Assembly (NCBI RefSeq): GCF_008086615.1
Contig: NZ_RXYB01000024.1
Coordinates: 1-35,487, forward strand
Length of the DNA: 35,487 bases
From: Acetobacterium tundrae
GTDB lineage: Bacteria; Bacillota; Clostridia; Eubacteriales; Eubacteriaceae
Direction of reading: 5' to 3'
A program made the position numbers and the translations under genes. Below the pieces are notes generated by a model. The model was not told the origin of the DNA. It did not search any database and worked only from the letters and a program-made list of their open reading frames with translations. The first letter of the stretch is position 1, and every line of letters starts with the position of its first letter. Below are positions 8,570-16,894 of the stretch, one piece after another.

Positions 8570-10303
8570 GTGAAATTCAAAAATTCAATCGTTTTTTTGT
8601 TAATGATTGTTTTGATTGGAACATCCTGCCCCCTAGGGGTACTAGCGGAAAGTGCAACTACAGTTCAGGCAGTCAACAGCACCATGCTTGTCCAAAGCCT
8701 GGACGAAGTGGCGAATATTGACAAAAGTTCAAATATCGACCAGGAAATCACTGTCATCTATAAAGATAATGATGCCAGTGTCCAAAATCTTGGGCTGACA
8801 ACTCAGGAAATTAAAGGCGGAGAATCATTATCTCCGCGAGTGGACGTCATTGAAGTCAATGATGCCGTCAACGTGGATTCTATGGTTACCGCGTTAGCCG
8901 CCAACCCCAATGTACTGGTGGCTGAAAAGAATCGGTATATCCAGACTGCCGACCTCCCCAACGATCCGGATCTCGGCACCGCTTGGCAGTTTGAACGCAT
9001 CGGCGCCGGCACAACCTGGAATCAGATCAACAACGCAGACCCTGTTGTTGTTGCTGTTATCGACACCGGTCTCAACACCGCGCACCCGGATATTGTCGGG
9101 AATACTGTGGCAGGATATGACTATGTTGATAAAACCACCACCATGAAAGACGTGGCTGGTCATGGCACCGCGGTCAGCGGCTGCATTGCCGCCACCGCCA
9201 ATAATGGCATCGGTATTGCCGGCATTGCCGGAACCGCCAATATAAAAATTGCTCCTTACCGGGCCGGGGGAACTTATGAAGGGGATACCAATTTAAGTAT
9301 CGCCAGTATTTGTGCCGCCTTATACGATGCGGCAAACCGCTCCGACATTAAGGTCATCAACATGAGTTTTTGCACTTATGATCCCTCCAGTGCTTTGGAA
9401 ATGGCCGTGGCTGACGCCGCCAGCGCCGGGAAGGTTTTAGTCGCTGCTTCCGGAAATCAGGGGAAAATCGGGAATATCGATGCTGGAAAAGATGCCTATC
9501 CCGCCTCTTACGCTGATGTCATCTCGGTAGGCGCAACCACCAGCGCTGACACCATTGCCAGTTATTCCCAACACAATGACCAAGTCGATTTATGTGCCCC
9601 CGGCGATGCGGTATACACCACCAGCTTTAGCGGAGATTACAAATTGGTATCCGGCACTTCCTTTTCCAGCCCTGTTGTGGCCGGAGCCTGTGCCGTCTTA
9701 ATGGCTGCCGATTCCAGTTTGACCAGTGCTAAAGTGGAAAACGTTCTGGAAAGTACCGCGCTGGATTTCGGCACCGCCGGAAAAGATGATTATTACGGCT
9801 ACGGCCTGATCCAACTCGACAAAGCCCTAGCAGCCCTACCCGATACCAGTTCCATCACCTACCGGACTCATATTCAAGATGTGGGCTGGCAGGACTGGAA
9901 AGCCGACGGAGCAACCAGCGGCACCTCGGGCCAATCGCTCCGACTGGAAGGCATTGAAATCAATCCCCAAAACGATGGCTACAATTTGGGGGTAACATAC
10001 CAAACCCAAATCCAGGATATCGGCTGGCAGGACTGGGTAGCCAACGGAATCCTCAGCGGTACCTCAGGAAAAAGCCTTCGACTGGAAGCGATTAAAATTA
10101 AACTGACCGGTTCCGATGCTGATTTATTTGATATCTACTACCAGGTTCACGCCGAAAATTTCGGTTGGCTGGGCTGGACCAAAAATGGTGAAAGCGCCGG
10201 CACCCAAGGACTGTCTTACCGATTAGAGGCCATCCGCATTCAGATTTTGCCAAAGGGCAGCGCCGCACCCGGTTCAACCGAGACGCCATTTGTCAGCAGT
10301 TGA
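8570..10303 (+). CDS. Secreted subtilisin-like (S8) protease with three C-terminal ChW repeats
   Basis: A 577-residue exported serine protease. The signal peptide ends near GVLA (residue 26). A propeptide-like segment (about 55-125) precedes the catalytic domain. The triad is clear: D165 in VIDTGLN, H198 in GHGTAVSG, S364 in SGTSFSSP, with oxyanion N296 in ASGNQ. Three ChW repeats (about 427-565) each carry a GWxxW core and an SLRLEAI-like end. ChW repeats are thought to hold clostridial proteins at the surface, so the enzyme is probably cell-associated and may cut surface proteins or peptide substrates. The start is GTG with AAAGGA 7 nt upstream. The neighbours are surface proteins that could be its substrates; this is inferred. 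Confidence 0.93.
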   Translation: MKFKNSIVFLLMIVLIGTSCPLGVLAESATTVQAVNSTMLVQSLDEVANIDKSSNIDQEITVIYKDNDASVQNLGLTTQEIKGGESLSPRVDVIEVNDAVNVDSMVTALAANPNVLVAEKNRYIQTADLPNDPDLGTAWQFERIGAGTTWNQINNADPVVVAVIDTGLNTAHPDIVGNTVAGYDYVDKTTTMKDVAGHGTAVSGCIAATANNGIGIAGIAGTANIKIAPYRAGGTYEGDTNLSIASICAALYDAANRSDIKVINMSFCTYDPSSALEMAVADAASAGKVLVAASGNQGKIGNIDAGKDAYPASYADVISVGATTSADTIASYSQHNDQVDLCAPGDAVYTTSFSGDYKLVSGTSFSSPVVAGACAVLMAADSSLTSAKVENVLESTALDFGTAGKDDYYGYGLIQLDKALAALPDTSSITYRTHIQDVGWQDWKADGATSGTSGQSLRLEGIEINPQNDGYNLGVTYQTQIQDIGWQDWVANGILSGTSGKSLRLEAIKIKLTGSDADLFDIYYQVHAENFGWLGWTKNGESAGTQGLSYRLEAIRIQILPKGSAAPGSTETPFVSS

Positions 10304-10317
10304 TGCGCCTACCCCAC

Positions 10318-10340
10318 GGGCGATCATGGATCGCCCCTAC
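10318..10340. repeat. REP-like palindrome after the subtilisin gene
   Basis: GGGCGATCATGGATCGCCCC followed by TAC, identical to the palindrome at 13-35, begins 14 bp after the protease stop codon. It pairs in inverted orientation with the copy at 10505-10529. Confidence 0.88.
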
Positions 10341-10345
10341 AACGT

Positions 10346-10478
10346 GTTGGACGCAATCAAAAACATTTGTCGCAATCAAGATCGTTGGCCGGAATTAAGA
10401 ACATTTGTCGCAATTAAGAACGTTGGACGCAATTAAGAACGTTGGACGCAATTAAGAACGTTGGACGCAATTAAGATC
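10346..10478. repeat. 19-bp minisatellite, seven tandem units
   Basis: Seven head-to-tail 19-bp units with no spacers fill exactly 133 bp. The most common unit is GTTGGACGCAATTAAGAAC (10422-10440 and 10441-10459, with one change in the last). Units 2 and 4 begin ATTTGTCGC instead of GTTGGACGC. Unit boundaries are 10346, 10365, 10384, 10403, 10422, 10441 and 10460. The array is enclosed by two inverted REP-like palindromes. Confidence 0.93.
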
Positions 10479-10504
10479 ACATCAATATCATTAATCATCA
10501 TACC

Positions 10505-10529
10505 ATAGGGGCGGGTAATACCCGCCCGC
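10505..10529. repeat. REP-like palindrome, inverted partner
   Basis: ATAGGGGCGGGTAATACCCG followed by CCCGC, a variant with a GC-richer arm. With 10318-10340 it frames the 19-bp minisatellite, forming a BIME-like unit of about 210 bp. Confidence 0.8.
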
Positions 10530-10530
10530 A

Positions 10531-10568
10531 AAAAAGGCTGATTTCCAGATTTGGAAATCAGCCTTTTT
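10531..10568. terminator. Bidirectional intrinsic terminator
   Basis: A 17-bp perfect inverted repeat (10531-10547 with 10552-10568) has an A-run at its left edge and a T-run at its right edge, so it can end transcripts from the subtilisin gene and the convergent ChW/FIVAR gene. A second hairpin (10585-10594 with 10600-10609) lies nearer the convergent gene and may assist on the minus strand. Confidence 0.88.
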
Positions 10569-10625
10569 CATTGGGTTGAAACGAAACAGGAGGGTAGTTC
10601 CCTCCTGTTCCCGGTTTCATCATTC

Positions 10626-13600
10626 TTAGCTAATTGTCAATGTTACTTCTTTAGTGACAATCGGTGTAGCATCCGCGCCACTAGGTGTAATGGTAAAAGT
10701 GACTGTTGCTTTGCCGATAGTTGTCACATCCCCAGTTGCGCTAATAGCAGCAAGACCGCTATCACTCGCTTTTCTAGTGAAGGTGACTTTATATTGCGTC
10801 ATATCAAACCCTTGCCCAGTCAAATAATTCGTAATCGCCGTAACAATATTGGTAGTTCCAGTTTGTACGCCAACATTGGTAGTGTTAATATAAATATTCT
10901 CATCCGGTGCGACTGTATAATCTGATGCATAAACTAAAGCCAGTCTCGCGTCCTGCAGTGTCCTTGTTGCTGCTGCATATTCCAATTCGCCATTGTTTAA
11001 AGGATCCCAAGTCTTATTTAGCGATAGCTTATCGTAAGCATCTTTGTAAGCACTCCAATTTGTTAAATTATAAACATTATTTTTTTGATTTGTATTAAGC
11101 GGAGAATATTTCACCACTTCATTGTTGAATGCATTTATTGTCGCCGTTTTTGCCCGCAGAATAAGGCCAGTTTTAACGCCATTAATCGCTTTTGTATACT
11201 CGTTTATGGTAACCTGATTTGCCAGAATCGGTACATCAATTGTAAATTCATTACACACTGACCAATAATCGTTAAATGAAGTTACCGTATATATCTGTCG
11301 ATATCCTTCAGAATAATATACACGCGCTTCCTTATACCCAGTGTAATCAAGATTTGCTGCTACTGACGGCACTAACGCCTCCCGTGCAGCCAAAATCCTG
11401 TTCGTCTTTTCATCAACTTCACTCTGAGGTGTTAGCACGGTAACATCTGTGCTGGTGGGCGTCCAATCCCCGGCAGCATTAAAGCTTGCGTAAAGTTCGA
11501 CCCAGGTTGCGTATGCCGCCCAGGAATCGGCAGTGGCCAGTTTGGCAATATCCCCAACATAGTCTGTTGTTTTCGTTTTAAGATTATCCTGATAGGTCGA
11601 AATAGCTGCTTTGAAATTAGCTAAATCGGTTGAAGATACCAGTTTTCCCTGGGCCAGAGCAATATTATTTTTCGCCGTATTTACATCAATTTGTGTATTA
11701 TCTTTTGTCACCTGATTAGCGTAAAGGACGGCTACATAATCTGCCCAGGATTTAGCTGTAAATTCAGCTTCTCTTCCTTTATATTTATCGCGAATATAGA
11801 TATATGCCTCCAAATCAGCGCCCTTAACCAGCTGTAGTTGAGCAGCCTTTATATTTTTTGTCGCACCATCAATTTTGGACTGGGTATCTTCTGTCGTCAC
11901 AGCATTGGCAATCAACGCGGTTTGATAAGTCGCCCAGGATTTTGTCGTCCAATCATCAACCAATTTATAAAGTGGATCCGCCAAAGCGGTATCATATGCT
12001 GTTGTCACACCTTTTTTTACCAGATTAAACTGAGCCGCCTGTATTTTAAGCACAGCTGCATCAATTTGAACCTGGGAGTTATCTTTATTCATCAGGTTAG
12101 CCAGAAGCACCTTTTTGTATGGTGTCCATGTTGCCACCGTATAATCCTGTTCAGGAGCTTTAGCTAGGATCTCAGTATAAGCGTCAAAATTCGTCCCTCT
12201 CTTCACCAATTTAGTCGGAGCCTGAGCCGCCAAGATATTTTTCACAGCCGTTTTAATTTGATCCTGGCTATTATCGTTGGTCATCACATTGGCTGCCACT
12301 ACTTTTTGATAAACAGCCCAGGATGCCGATGTATAATCCGCTTCCTTCACGTTATTCAGCGCCGCATTATAATCGGTTAAAATTCCTGTCGGTACCAACA
12401 AATTTTGAGCGATTTTTATTTTTGCCACGGCCGCATCGATAAGGATTTGTCCGCTATCGCCAGTCACCACATTAGCTTTTAGTACATTCTGATAAGCAGT
12501 CCATGATGCTGATGTATAACTAGCTTCCTTATTACTATACGCCGCCAAGGTGGCTAGATAAATCGCTGTACTTCCCAGCGGCACCAGCTTTGGTTGAGCC
12601 GCCACTATTTTTGCCGTCGCCGCATCAATCGCCGTCTGGCCGCTGGCCGCTGTCACGATATTGGCATCAAGGACTTTCTGATAGATGGCCCAGGATGCTG
12701 AGGTATTTTCTGCTTTTTTTGCCTTTGCAAGGGCAGCCGTATAATCCGTCATATCACCGATTGGCACCAGTTTCGGCTGGGCTGCCAATATTTTTGTGGT
12801 GGCGGCATCAATTTCAGTCTGAGTGTTGTTTTTTGTGACTTTGTTGACATCAAGCACCTTTTGATAAATTGCCCATGAGACGGTTGTATAATCCGTTTTA
12901 TTAGCCGCTGCCACAACCAGGTTATAAGTCGATACATCCCCCGCTTTAACCAGTTTTATCTGAACTGCTTTTATGTTTTTAATCGCCGTTTCAATGGCTG
13001 TTTGCGTGTCATTTTCCGTCATTACATTAGCATCCACCGCTAACTGGTAGAGACCCCAGCTAACCGTCGTATAATTTTCTTCCTTAACCGCGTCCAAAAG
13101 GGCATTATAGGCTCTAAAATCAAATTTTTTGACCATGTTTTTTTGCCCGGCAATGATTTTTGCCGTCGCCGCATCTACATCCACCTGGGTGTTTGCTTCC
13201 GAGACCACATTGGCAGCCACTATTTTTTGATAAGCAGCCCAGGAATCCGCTGTATAATCTGCTTCCCTTACGGCCCCCAAAACACTGTAATACTCCGTTA
13301 TATTAACTTTCTTCTGCAAATCCTTCTGCGCCAGCAGAATTTCTGCCGTCGCCGCATCAATTTCCGTCTGCGTATTATCAAGCGACACCACGTTGTTATC
13401 GACCACTACTTGATAAACAGCCCAGGTGTCGGGAGTATAATCTGCTTCCTTTGCCGCAGTTAAAGCCGTATTATAAGCTGCTAAATTTTTACTTCTTGCC
13501 AGTTGCCGCTGAGCGGCAACAATCTTTGCGGTAGCAGCTTTTATTTCGTCCTTTGTATTATCTCCAGTCATCACATTGGCATCCACTACCTTCTGATAAA

Positions 13601-14246
13601 CAGCCCAGCTGTCAACGGTATAATTATCTTTATTTACGACCACCAAAGCAGCTTTATAAGCTGCCAATTCCACGTTCGTTTCCACCACTTTAATTTTAAT
13701 GCTTTCAAGTCGTAAGCTTTGACCAACTGTTCCGGCTAATTCGCCATCAGCTTTCCACCCTTGATTCCAGCCATAATTTTCGCCGTGTACCATATATTGT
13801 ACTGAATAGTCCGGCAATTTATTACCATAGGCATCTACTAATACAATTTCAATTGCTTCAACCCGTTGGCTTTTTCCTTCTGAACCGGCAAAATCACCAT
13901 CTTTTTTCCAATTATATGTATTTGTTATATTATCTGGATTATTCTGCCATCCTTCATTCTCAATATGAACATTATAACGGATGCTCGCACCTGCCGGAAT
14001 CGTTCCTGTCAATCGAATAGAAAATCCTTCAATTCTTTTACTTTCGCCAGTTGTTCCTAATTGATTGTCACTTTGAACCCAACTACCATCAGTTGGGCTA
14101 TCGCCATAATCTTGCACATGCCCTCGATATTCAACCCCTATTGTTGATGCGGTAACTACTTGTTCCATTTGTGCCCATGCACTTGTTGGCAACACTATCG
14201 AAAACAAAAAAAACGCCACTAAAATCGAAGTAACCGATTTTTTCAT
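10626..14246 (-). CDS. Secreted ChW-repeat protein with 14-repeat FIVAR-like helical stalk
   Basis: A 1206-residue exported protein. The signal peptide (about 1-26) begins MKKSVTSILVAFF. Three ChW repeats (about 35-200) end with KRIEGFSIRL, QRVEAIEIVL and LRLESIKIKV. About 14 repeats of roughly 60-75 residues follow, with the pattern AY..AL..V.EADYT..SW..YQKVV.ANVV...NTQ..IDAAT..I.AAQ..LV, like FIVAR-type three-helix modules. Repeats 1-8 are uniform and the last three diverge. The final 90 residues look Ig-like. No LPXTG is seen, so the ChW module is the likely anchor and the helices a stalk. The ATG at 14246 is chosen over an upstream in-frame start at 14330: AGGAGAGG lies 9 nt before it and the signal peptide starts there. 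Confidence 0.9.
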   Translation of the reverse strand: MKKSVTSILVAFFLFSIVLPTSAWAQMEQVVTASTIGVEYRGHVQDYGDSPTDGSWVQSDNQLGTTGESKRIEGFSIRLTGTIPAGASIRYNVHIENEGWQNNPDNITNTYNWKKDGDFAGSEGKSQRVEAIEIVLVDAYGNKLPDYSVQYMVHGENYGWNQGWKADGELAGTVGQSLRLESIKIKVVETNVELAAYKAALVVVNKDNYTVDSWAVYQKVVDANVMTGDNTKDEIKAATAKIVAAQRQLARSKNLAAYNTALTAAKEADYTPDTWAVYQVVVDNNVVSLDNTQTEIDAATAEILLAQKDLQKKVNITEYYSVLGAVREADYTADSWAAYQKIVAANVVSEANTQVDVDAATAKIIAGQKNMVKKFDFRAYNALLDAVKEENYTTVSWGLYQLAVDANVMTENDTQTAIETAIKNIKAVQIKLVKAGDVSTYNLVVAAANKTDYTTVSWAIYQKVLDVNKVTKNNTQTEIDAATTKILAAQPKLVPIGDMTDYTAALAKAKKAENTSASWAIYQKVLDANIVTAASGQTAIDAATAKIVAAQPKLVPLGSTAIYLATLAAYSNKEASYTSASWTAYQNVLKANVVTGDSGQILIDAAVAKIKIAQNLLVPTGILTDYNAALNNVKEADYTSASWAVYQKVVAANVMTNDNSQDQIKTAVKNILAAQAPTKLVKRGTNFDAYTEILAKAPEQDYTVATWTPYKKVLLANLMNKDNSQVQIDAAVLKIQAAQFNLVKKGVTTAYDTALADPLYKLVDDWTTKSWATYQTALIANAVTTEDTQSKIDGATKNIKAAQLQLVKGADLEAYIYIRDKYKGREAEFTAKSWADYVAVLYANQVTKDNTQIDVNTAKNNIALAQGKLVSSTDLANFKAAISTYQDNLKTKTTDYVGDIAKLATADSWAAYATWVELYASFNAAGDWTPTSTDVTVLTPQSEVDEKTNRILAAREALVPSVAANLDYTGYKEARVYYSEGYRQIYTVTSFNDYWSVCNEFTIDVPILANQVTINEYTKAINGVKTGLILRAKTATINAFNNEVVKYSPLNTNQKNNVYNLTNWSAYKDAYDKLSLNKTWDPLNNGELEYAAATRTLQDARLALVYASDYTVAPDENIYINTTNVGVQTGTTNIVTAITNYLTGQGFDMTQYKVTFTRKASDSGLAAISATGDVTTIGKATVTFTITPSGADATPIVTKEVTLTIS

Positions 14247-14341
14247 GATAAAGTTCCTCTCCTTCTTTTTCTTTTTTTCATTCTTTAATTCTGAATCATC
14301 TATTTTTTGTAAATTTCTCATTATCAGCAATTTCCAAACAA

Positions 14342-14369
14342 TTTATATGATCAATATTTATATCGTCAA
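14342..14369 (-). promoter_or_regulatory. Predicted promoter of the 1206-residue ChW protein
   Basis: On the minus strand TTGACG (14364-14369) is followed after 16 bp by TATAAA (14342-14347), leaving a leader of about 90 nt. Confidence 0.45.
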
Positions 14370-14452
14370 TTTTACACTTTTCTTTAGCTTTTTGCAACGA
14401 TTTACCTATATTCCGTTTTCTCTGTCTGTCGTATATTTTCGTTACTGCTGGT

Positions 14453-14496
14453 AGTACCAAAAAAAGACCAGCTTTCACTGATCTTTTTTTGGTACT
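14453..14496 (-). terminator. Terminator-like hairpin after the 630-residue ChW gene
   Basis: A 19-bp stem with one mismatch (14453-14471 with 14478-14496) and a 6-nt loop contains A7/T7 runs within the arms. It lies downstream of the minus-strand ChW gene ending at 14612, beyond a REP-like pair, and upstream of the next gene's promoter. Confidence 0.7.
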
Positions 14497-14521
14497 GCTA
14501 TATTATTGTTCGTGCGTCCAC

Positions 14522-14580
14522 CGGCGATTAATAATCGCCCCTACAAAATATGATTGATAATGACCGTAGGGGCGGGCAAC
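14522..14580. repeat. REP-like pair with a truncated second palindrome
   Basis: CGGCGATTAATAATCGCCCC followed by TAC (14522-14544) is complete. The inverted partner GTAGGGGCGGGCAAC (14566-14580) stops after its first arm, so only half of the second palindrome is left. Confidence 0.78.
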
Positions 14581-14611
14581 GGTATTCATAGATACTAGCT
14601 TTCATTTTGAA

Positions 14612-16504
14612 TCAGCTCAGCACCAATACCACATTTGCTGTCGTTGCTGCTGCCGAACCATCAACCGGTGTGATGGTAAAGGTTACCGTCGCGGTGCCGG
14701 TCCCAACATTGGTAATCAGACCCGTTGTCGGATTGATAACAGCGGTGCCGGTTGTATCGACACGGGTAAAGGTCATCAGATACTTGCTGGTATCCAGTTC
14801 ATTCGCCGTCATCAATTCTTTGGCACGTGTTAGAATATTATCATTAACACTTTGTACTTCAAAACTTGCGCTATTGATATTTCCCTTTGCAACCACATAG
14901 GCGGCTGAATAAATCAAATTATTTTGAGCCGTTAAAACGGTGGCCGTTGCGGCATCAACCACGGCCTGGGCATTGTTGGCAGTAACCGTATTGGTCGAAA
15001 CCACGGTCTGGTAAGTTGACCAGGAAACCGTCGTGTAATCAGCCTGTTTTACCAGCGCAAGCGCTTCATTGTATTTGGTAATATCTGAACCCAATACCAG
15101 TATTTTCTTTTGCAGGCTGATGATGGTATCGGTATAACTATCAACCACTGCCTGAGTCGAACTTTTCAGGGCATTCGATGTCAGGCCATTAAGATAGACG
15201 ACCACCGGATCCTTGGCATAAGTATCAAACGAAGCGGTGGTGTAAGGCCCATCGGTTATTTTAATCGCCTTTGCGGCATTGAATGCCGTTAAATCAGTGG
15301 TCTTCACCAATTTAGCGACCGCACTGTTGATATAGGTTGTTGCGGCATCAACAGTTGGCTGGGTACTGTCTTTCGAAATAACGTCATACCCCCACACGCC
15401 ATCTTTTAGGGTTCCGTATAATTCGCACTGCGTTGTGTAGGTATTCCATGTTGCCTCTGTATAAGGAGCATTGGCAGCATCCGCACCATATGTTACATAT
15501 AAGTTGATGGCCTTATTAAACTCAGTCATATTGGCATATAAATCAAGGTTTTTCTGCGCGGCTACAATTTTTGCCGTTGCATCATCCACTGCTTTTTGGG
15601 TATTCTGATTGGTTACCACATTGGCATCTAAAACTGCCTTATATGCCGTCCAACCCGATTTTACCTGATCTTCTGTGATAGCCGCGGTTGCTTTATTGTA
15701 TGCTGTCAGGTTCGATAATTTAACCAGATCTTTCTGCGCGGCCGTAATTGCAGCCGTGGCAACATCAACCTTCGCCTGGGTATTTGCCAGCGAGACAACA
15801 TTAGCGGTTACCACTTTCTGATAGGCAGACCAGGAAGCCGTGGTATAATCCGCTTCTTTTACTGCCGCCAAAGCGGTATTATAAGCTGCTAAACTGGTTG
15901 TCTGGACAATCTGAACTTTCAAGCATTCTAACCGTTGGCTGGCGCCTACTGTACCAAGCTTTTGACCATCGGCAACCGCAGCTACATCCCCAATATTTTG
16001 AACATGTCCACTGTATTGTACGCTGTAGCCATCCAGTTTGGTGCCGTCCGCATAAAGCAATTCAATCTGAATCGCTTCAATACGCTTGCTTTCAGCTCTT
16101 GTGCCTGCAAAATTAGGGCCTTCCTGCCAAGTCGTTGGGTCATCGATATTCCCCAGCCAGCCATAATCCTGGACATGAAGATTATAAACAATTTTGGCGC
16201 CAGCCGGAATATCTCCAGTCAACTGAAGTTCTACTCCTTCAATTCTTCTGCTTAGGCCTGGTGTACCTATTTGCGTCGGTCCGGTAACCCAGGTGCCGTC
16301 GGTTGGGTAATCCCCAACATCCTGAATATGGGCCCGATATTGAACACCCATATTACTGGTGGCTTCAGTCGCTGCCCCATTCGTGAGTATTCCCGAAGCT
16401 ACTGCCGATGTTTGAGTTTCATCAGCAGCAGCAAAAGCACTTGTTGAAAAGATCATTGAAAGCATCAACACTGATGATAAAATACTAACTGTAATTTTTT
16501 TCAC
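14612..16504 (-). CDS. Secreted ChW-repeat protein with five FIVAR-like repeats
   Basis: A 630-residue exported paralogue of the 10626-14246 protein, in the same orientation. The signal peptide (about 1-26) ends STSAFA. Three ChW repeats (about 48-210) carry endings such as SRRIEGVELQL and KRIEAIQIEL. Five helical FIVAR-like repeats (about 212-535) follow; the third and fourth are enlarged. The last 90 residues match the end of the larger paralogue (YxxTFTR..., GxATVTFTITP). No cell-wall sorting signal is present. The start is GTG with TCCTCC (GGAGGA on the coding strand) 7 nt away; an overlapping ATG two bases upstream runs straight into TGA. Probably a surface stalk protein held by its ChW module. 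Confidence 0.9.
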   Translation of the reverse strand: MKKITVSILSSVLMLSMIFSTSAFAAADETQTSAVASGILTNGAATEATSNMGVQYRAHIQDVGDYPTDGTWVTGPTQIGTPGLSRRIEGVELQLTGDIPAGAKIVYNLHVQDYGWLGNIDDPTTWQEGPNFAGTRAESKRIEAIQIELLYADGTKLDGYSVQYSGHVQNIGDVAAVADGQKLGTVGASQRLECLKVQIVQTTSLAAYNTALAAVKEADYTTASWSAYQKVVTANVVSLANTQAKVDVATAAITAAQKDLVKLSNLTAYNKATAAITEDQVKSGWTAYKAVLDANVVTNQNTQKAVDDATAKIVAAQKNLDLYANMTEFNKAINLYVTYGADAANAPYTEATWNTYTTQCELYGTLKDGVWGYDVISKDSTQPTVDAATTYINSAVAKLVKTTDLTAFNAAKAIKITDGPYTTASFDTYAKDPVVVYLNGLTSNALKSSTQAVVDSYTDTIISLQKKILVLGSDITKYNEALALVKQADYTTVSWSTYQTVVSTNTVTANNAQAVVDAATATVLTAQNNLIYSAAYVVAKGNINSASFEVQSVNDNILTRAKELMTANELDTSKYLMTFTRVDTTGTAVINPTTGLITNVGTGTATVTFTITPVDGSAAATTANVVLVLS

Positions 16505-16577
16505 ATTTAAATCCTCCGTTTATAATTTTTGATAATTCTGACAACATAGGATTTTATTAAGAACCTATTTATGGTAA

Positions 16578-16606
16578 ATTTTACACCTTCTTAGGTGTTT
16601 TGGCAA
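16578..16606 (-). promoter_or_regulatory. Promoter with a 16-bp palindrome in its spacer
   Basis: On the minus strand TTGCCA (16601-16606) and TAAAAT (16578-16583) are 17 bp apart. ACACCTTCTTAGGTGT (16583-16598), a perfect 6-4-6 inverted repeat, fills the spacer and touches the -10. A repressor bound there would block polymerase. The regulator is unknown. Confidence 0.6.
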
Positions 16607-16701
16607 TGTTTTACTTGCGCCAGGGTGGAGTTCTACCATGAAATAAAGATATCCCACAAATATGCTATTTTGTGATTGTATTTACAAAACCAAAAATAAG
16701 A

Positions 16702-16730
16702 TTGAGTTTACTAAACATATCATATATAAT
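16702..16730 (+). promoter_or_regulatory. Predicted promoter of the first chemoreceptor
   Basis: TTGAGT (16702-16707) and TATAAT (16725-16730) are 17 bp apart. Transcription would start near 16737, giving a leader of about 158 nt. Confidence 0.6.
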
Positions 16731-16763
16731 GTCGTATATAAATAGACAGATTTGATTGAATAC

Positions 16764-16825
16764 CCCTGCTGTGAAGAGTAACAGCATCTATTAAAAGTAG
16801 ATCAGCGGTATAATCTTTCAGGGAA
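16764..16825 (+). other. Structured leader of the first chemoreceptor
   Basis: Within the predicted leader, GCTGT/ACAGC and ATCTA/TAGAT can form two small hairpins enclosed by CCCTG/CAGGG. An alternative pairing of CTGCTG with CAGCGG excludes the first hairpin. I could not match it to a known riboswitch; it lacks the conserved c-di-GMP-I core. Confidence 0.35.
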
Positions 16826-16894
16826 AAGTGGTGAGGAAGAAACAACAATATGATTTAATTGTATTTATATAGAAAATTTAAAGAGGAGAAACAA

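Noticed and set aside
8613-8647. Lipobox in the subtilisin signal peptide (Cys20)
   Set aside because: The residues before the Cys (GTS) do not fit the lipobox, and a normal signal peptidase I site (GVLA) follows.
10346-10478. CRISPR-like array
   Set aside because: The 19-bp units are directly adjacent with no unique spacers, and no cas genes are present.
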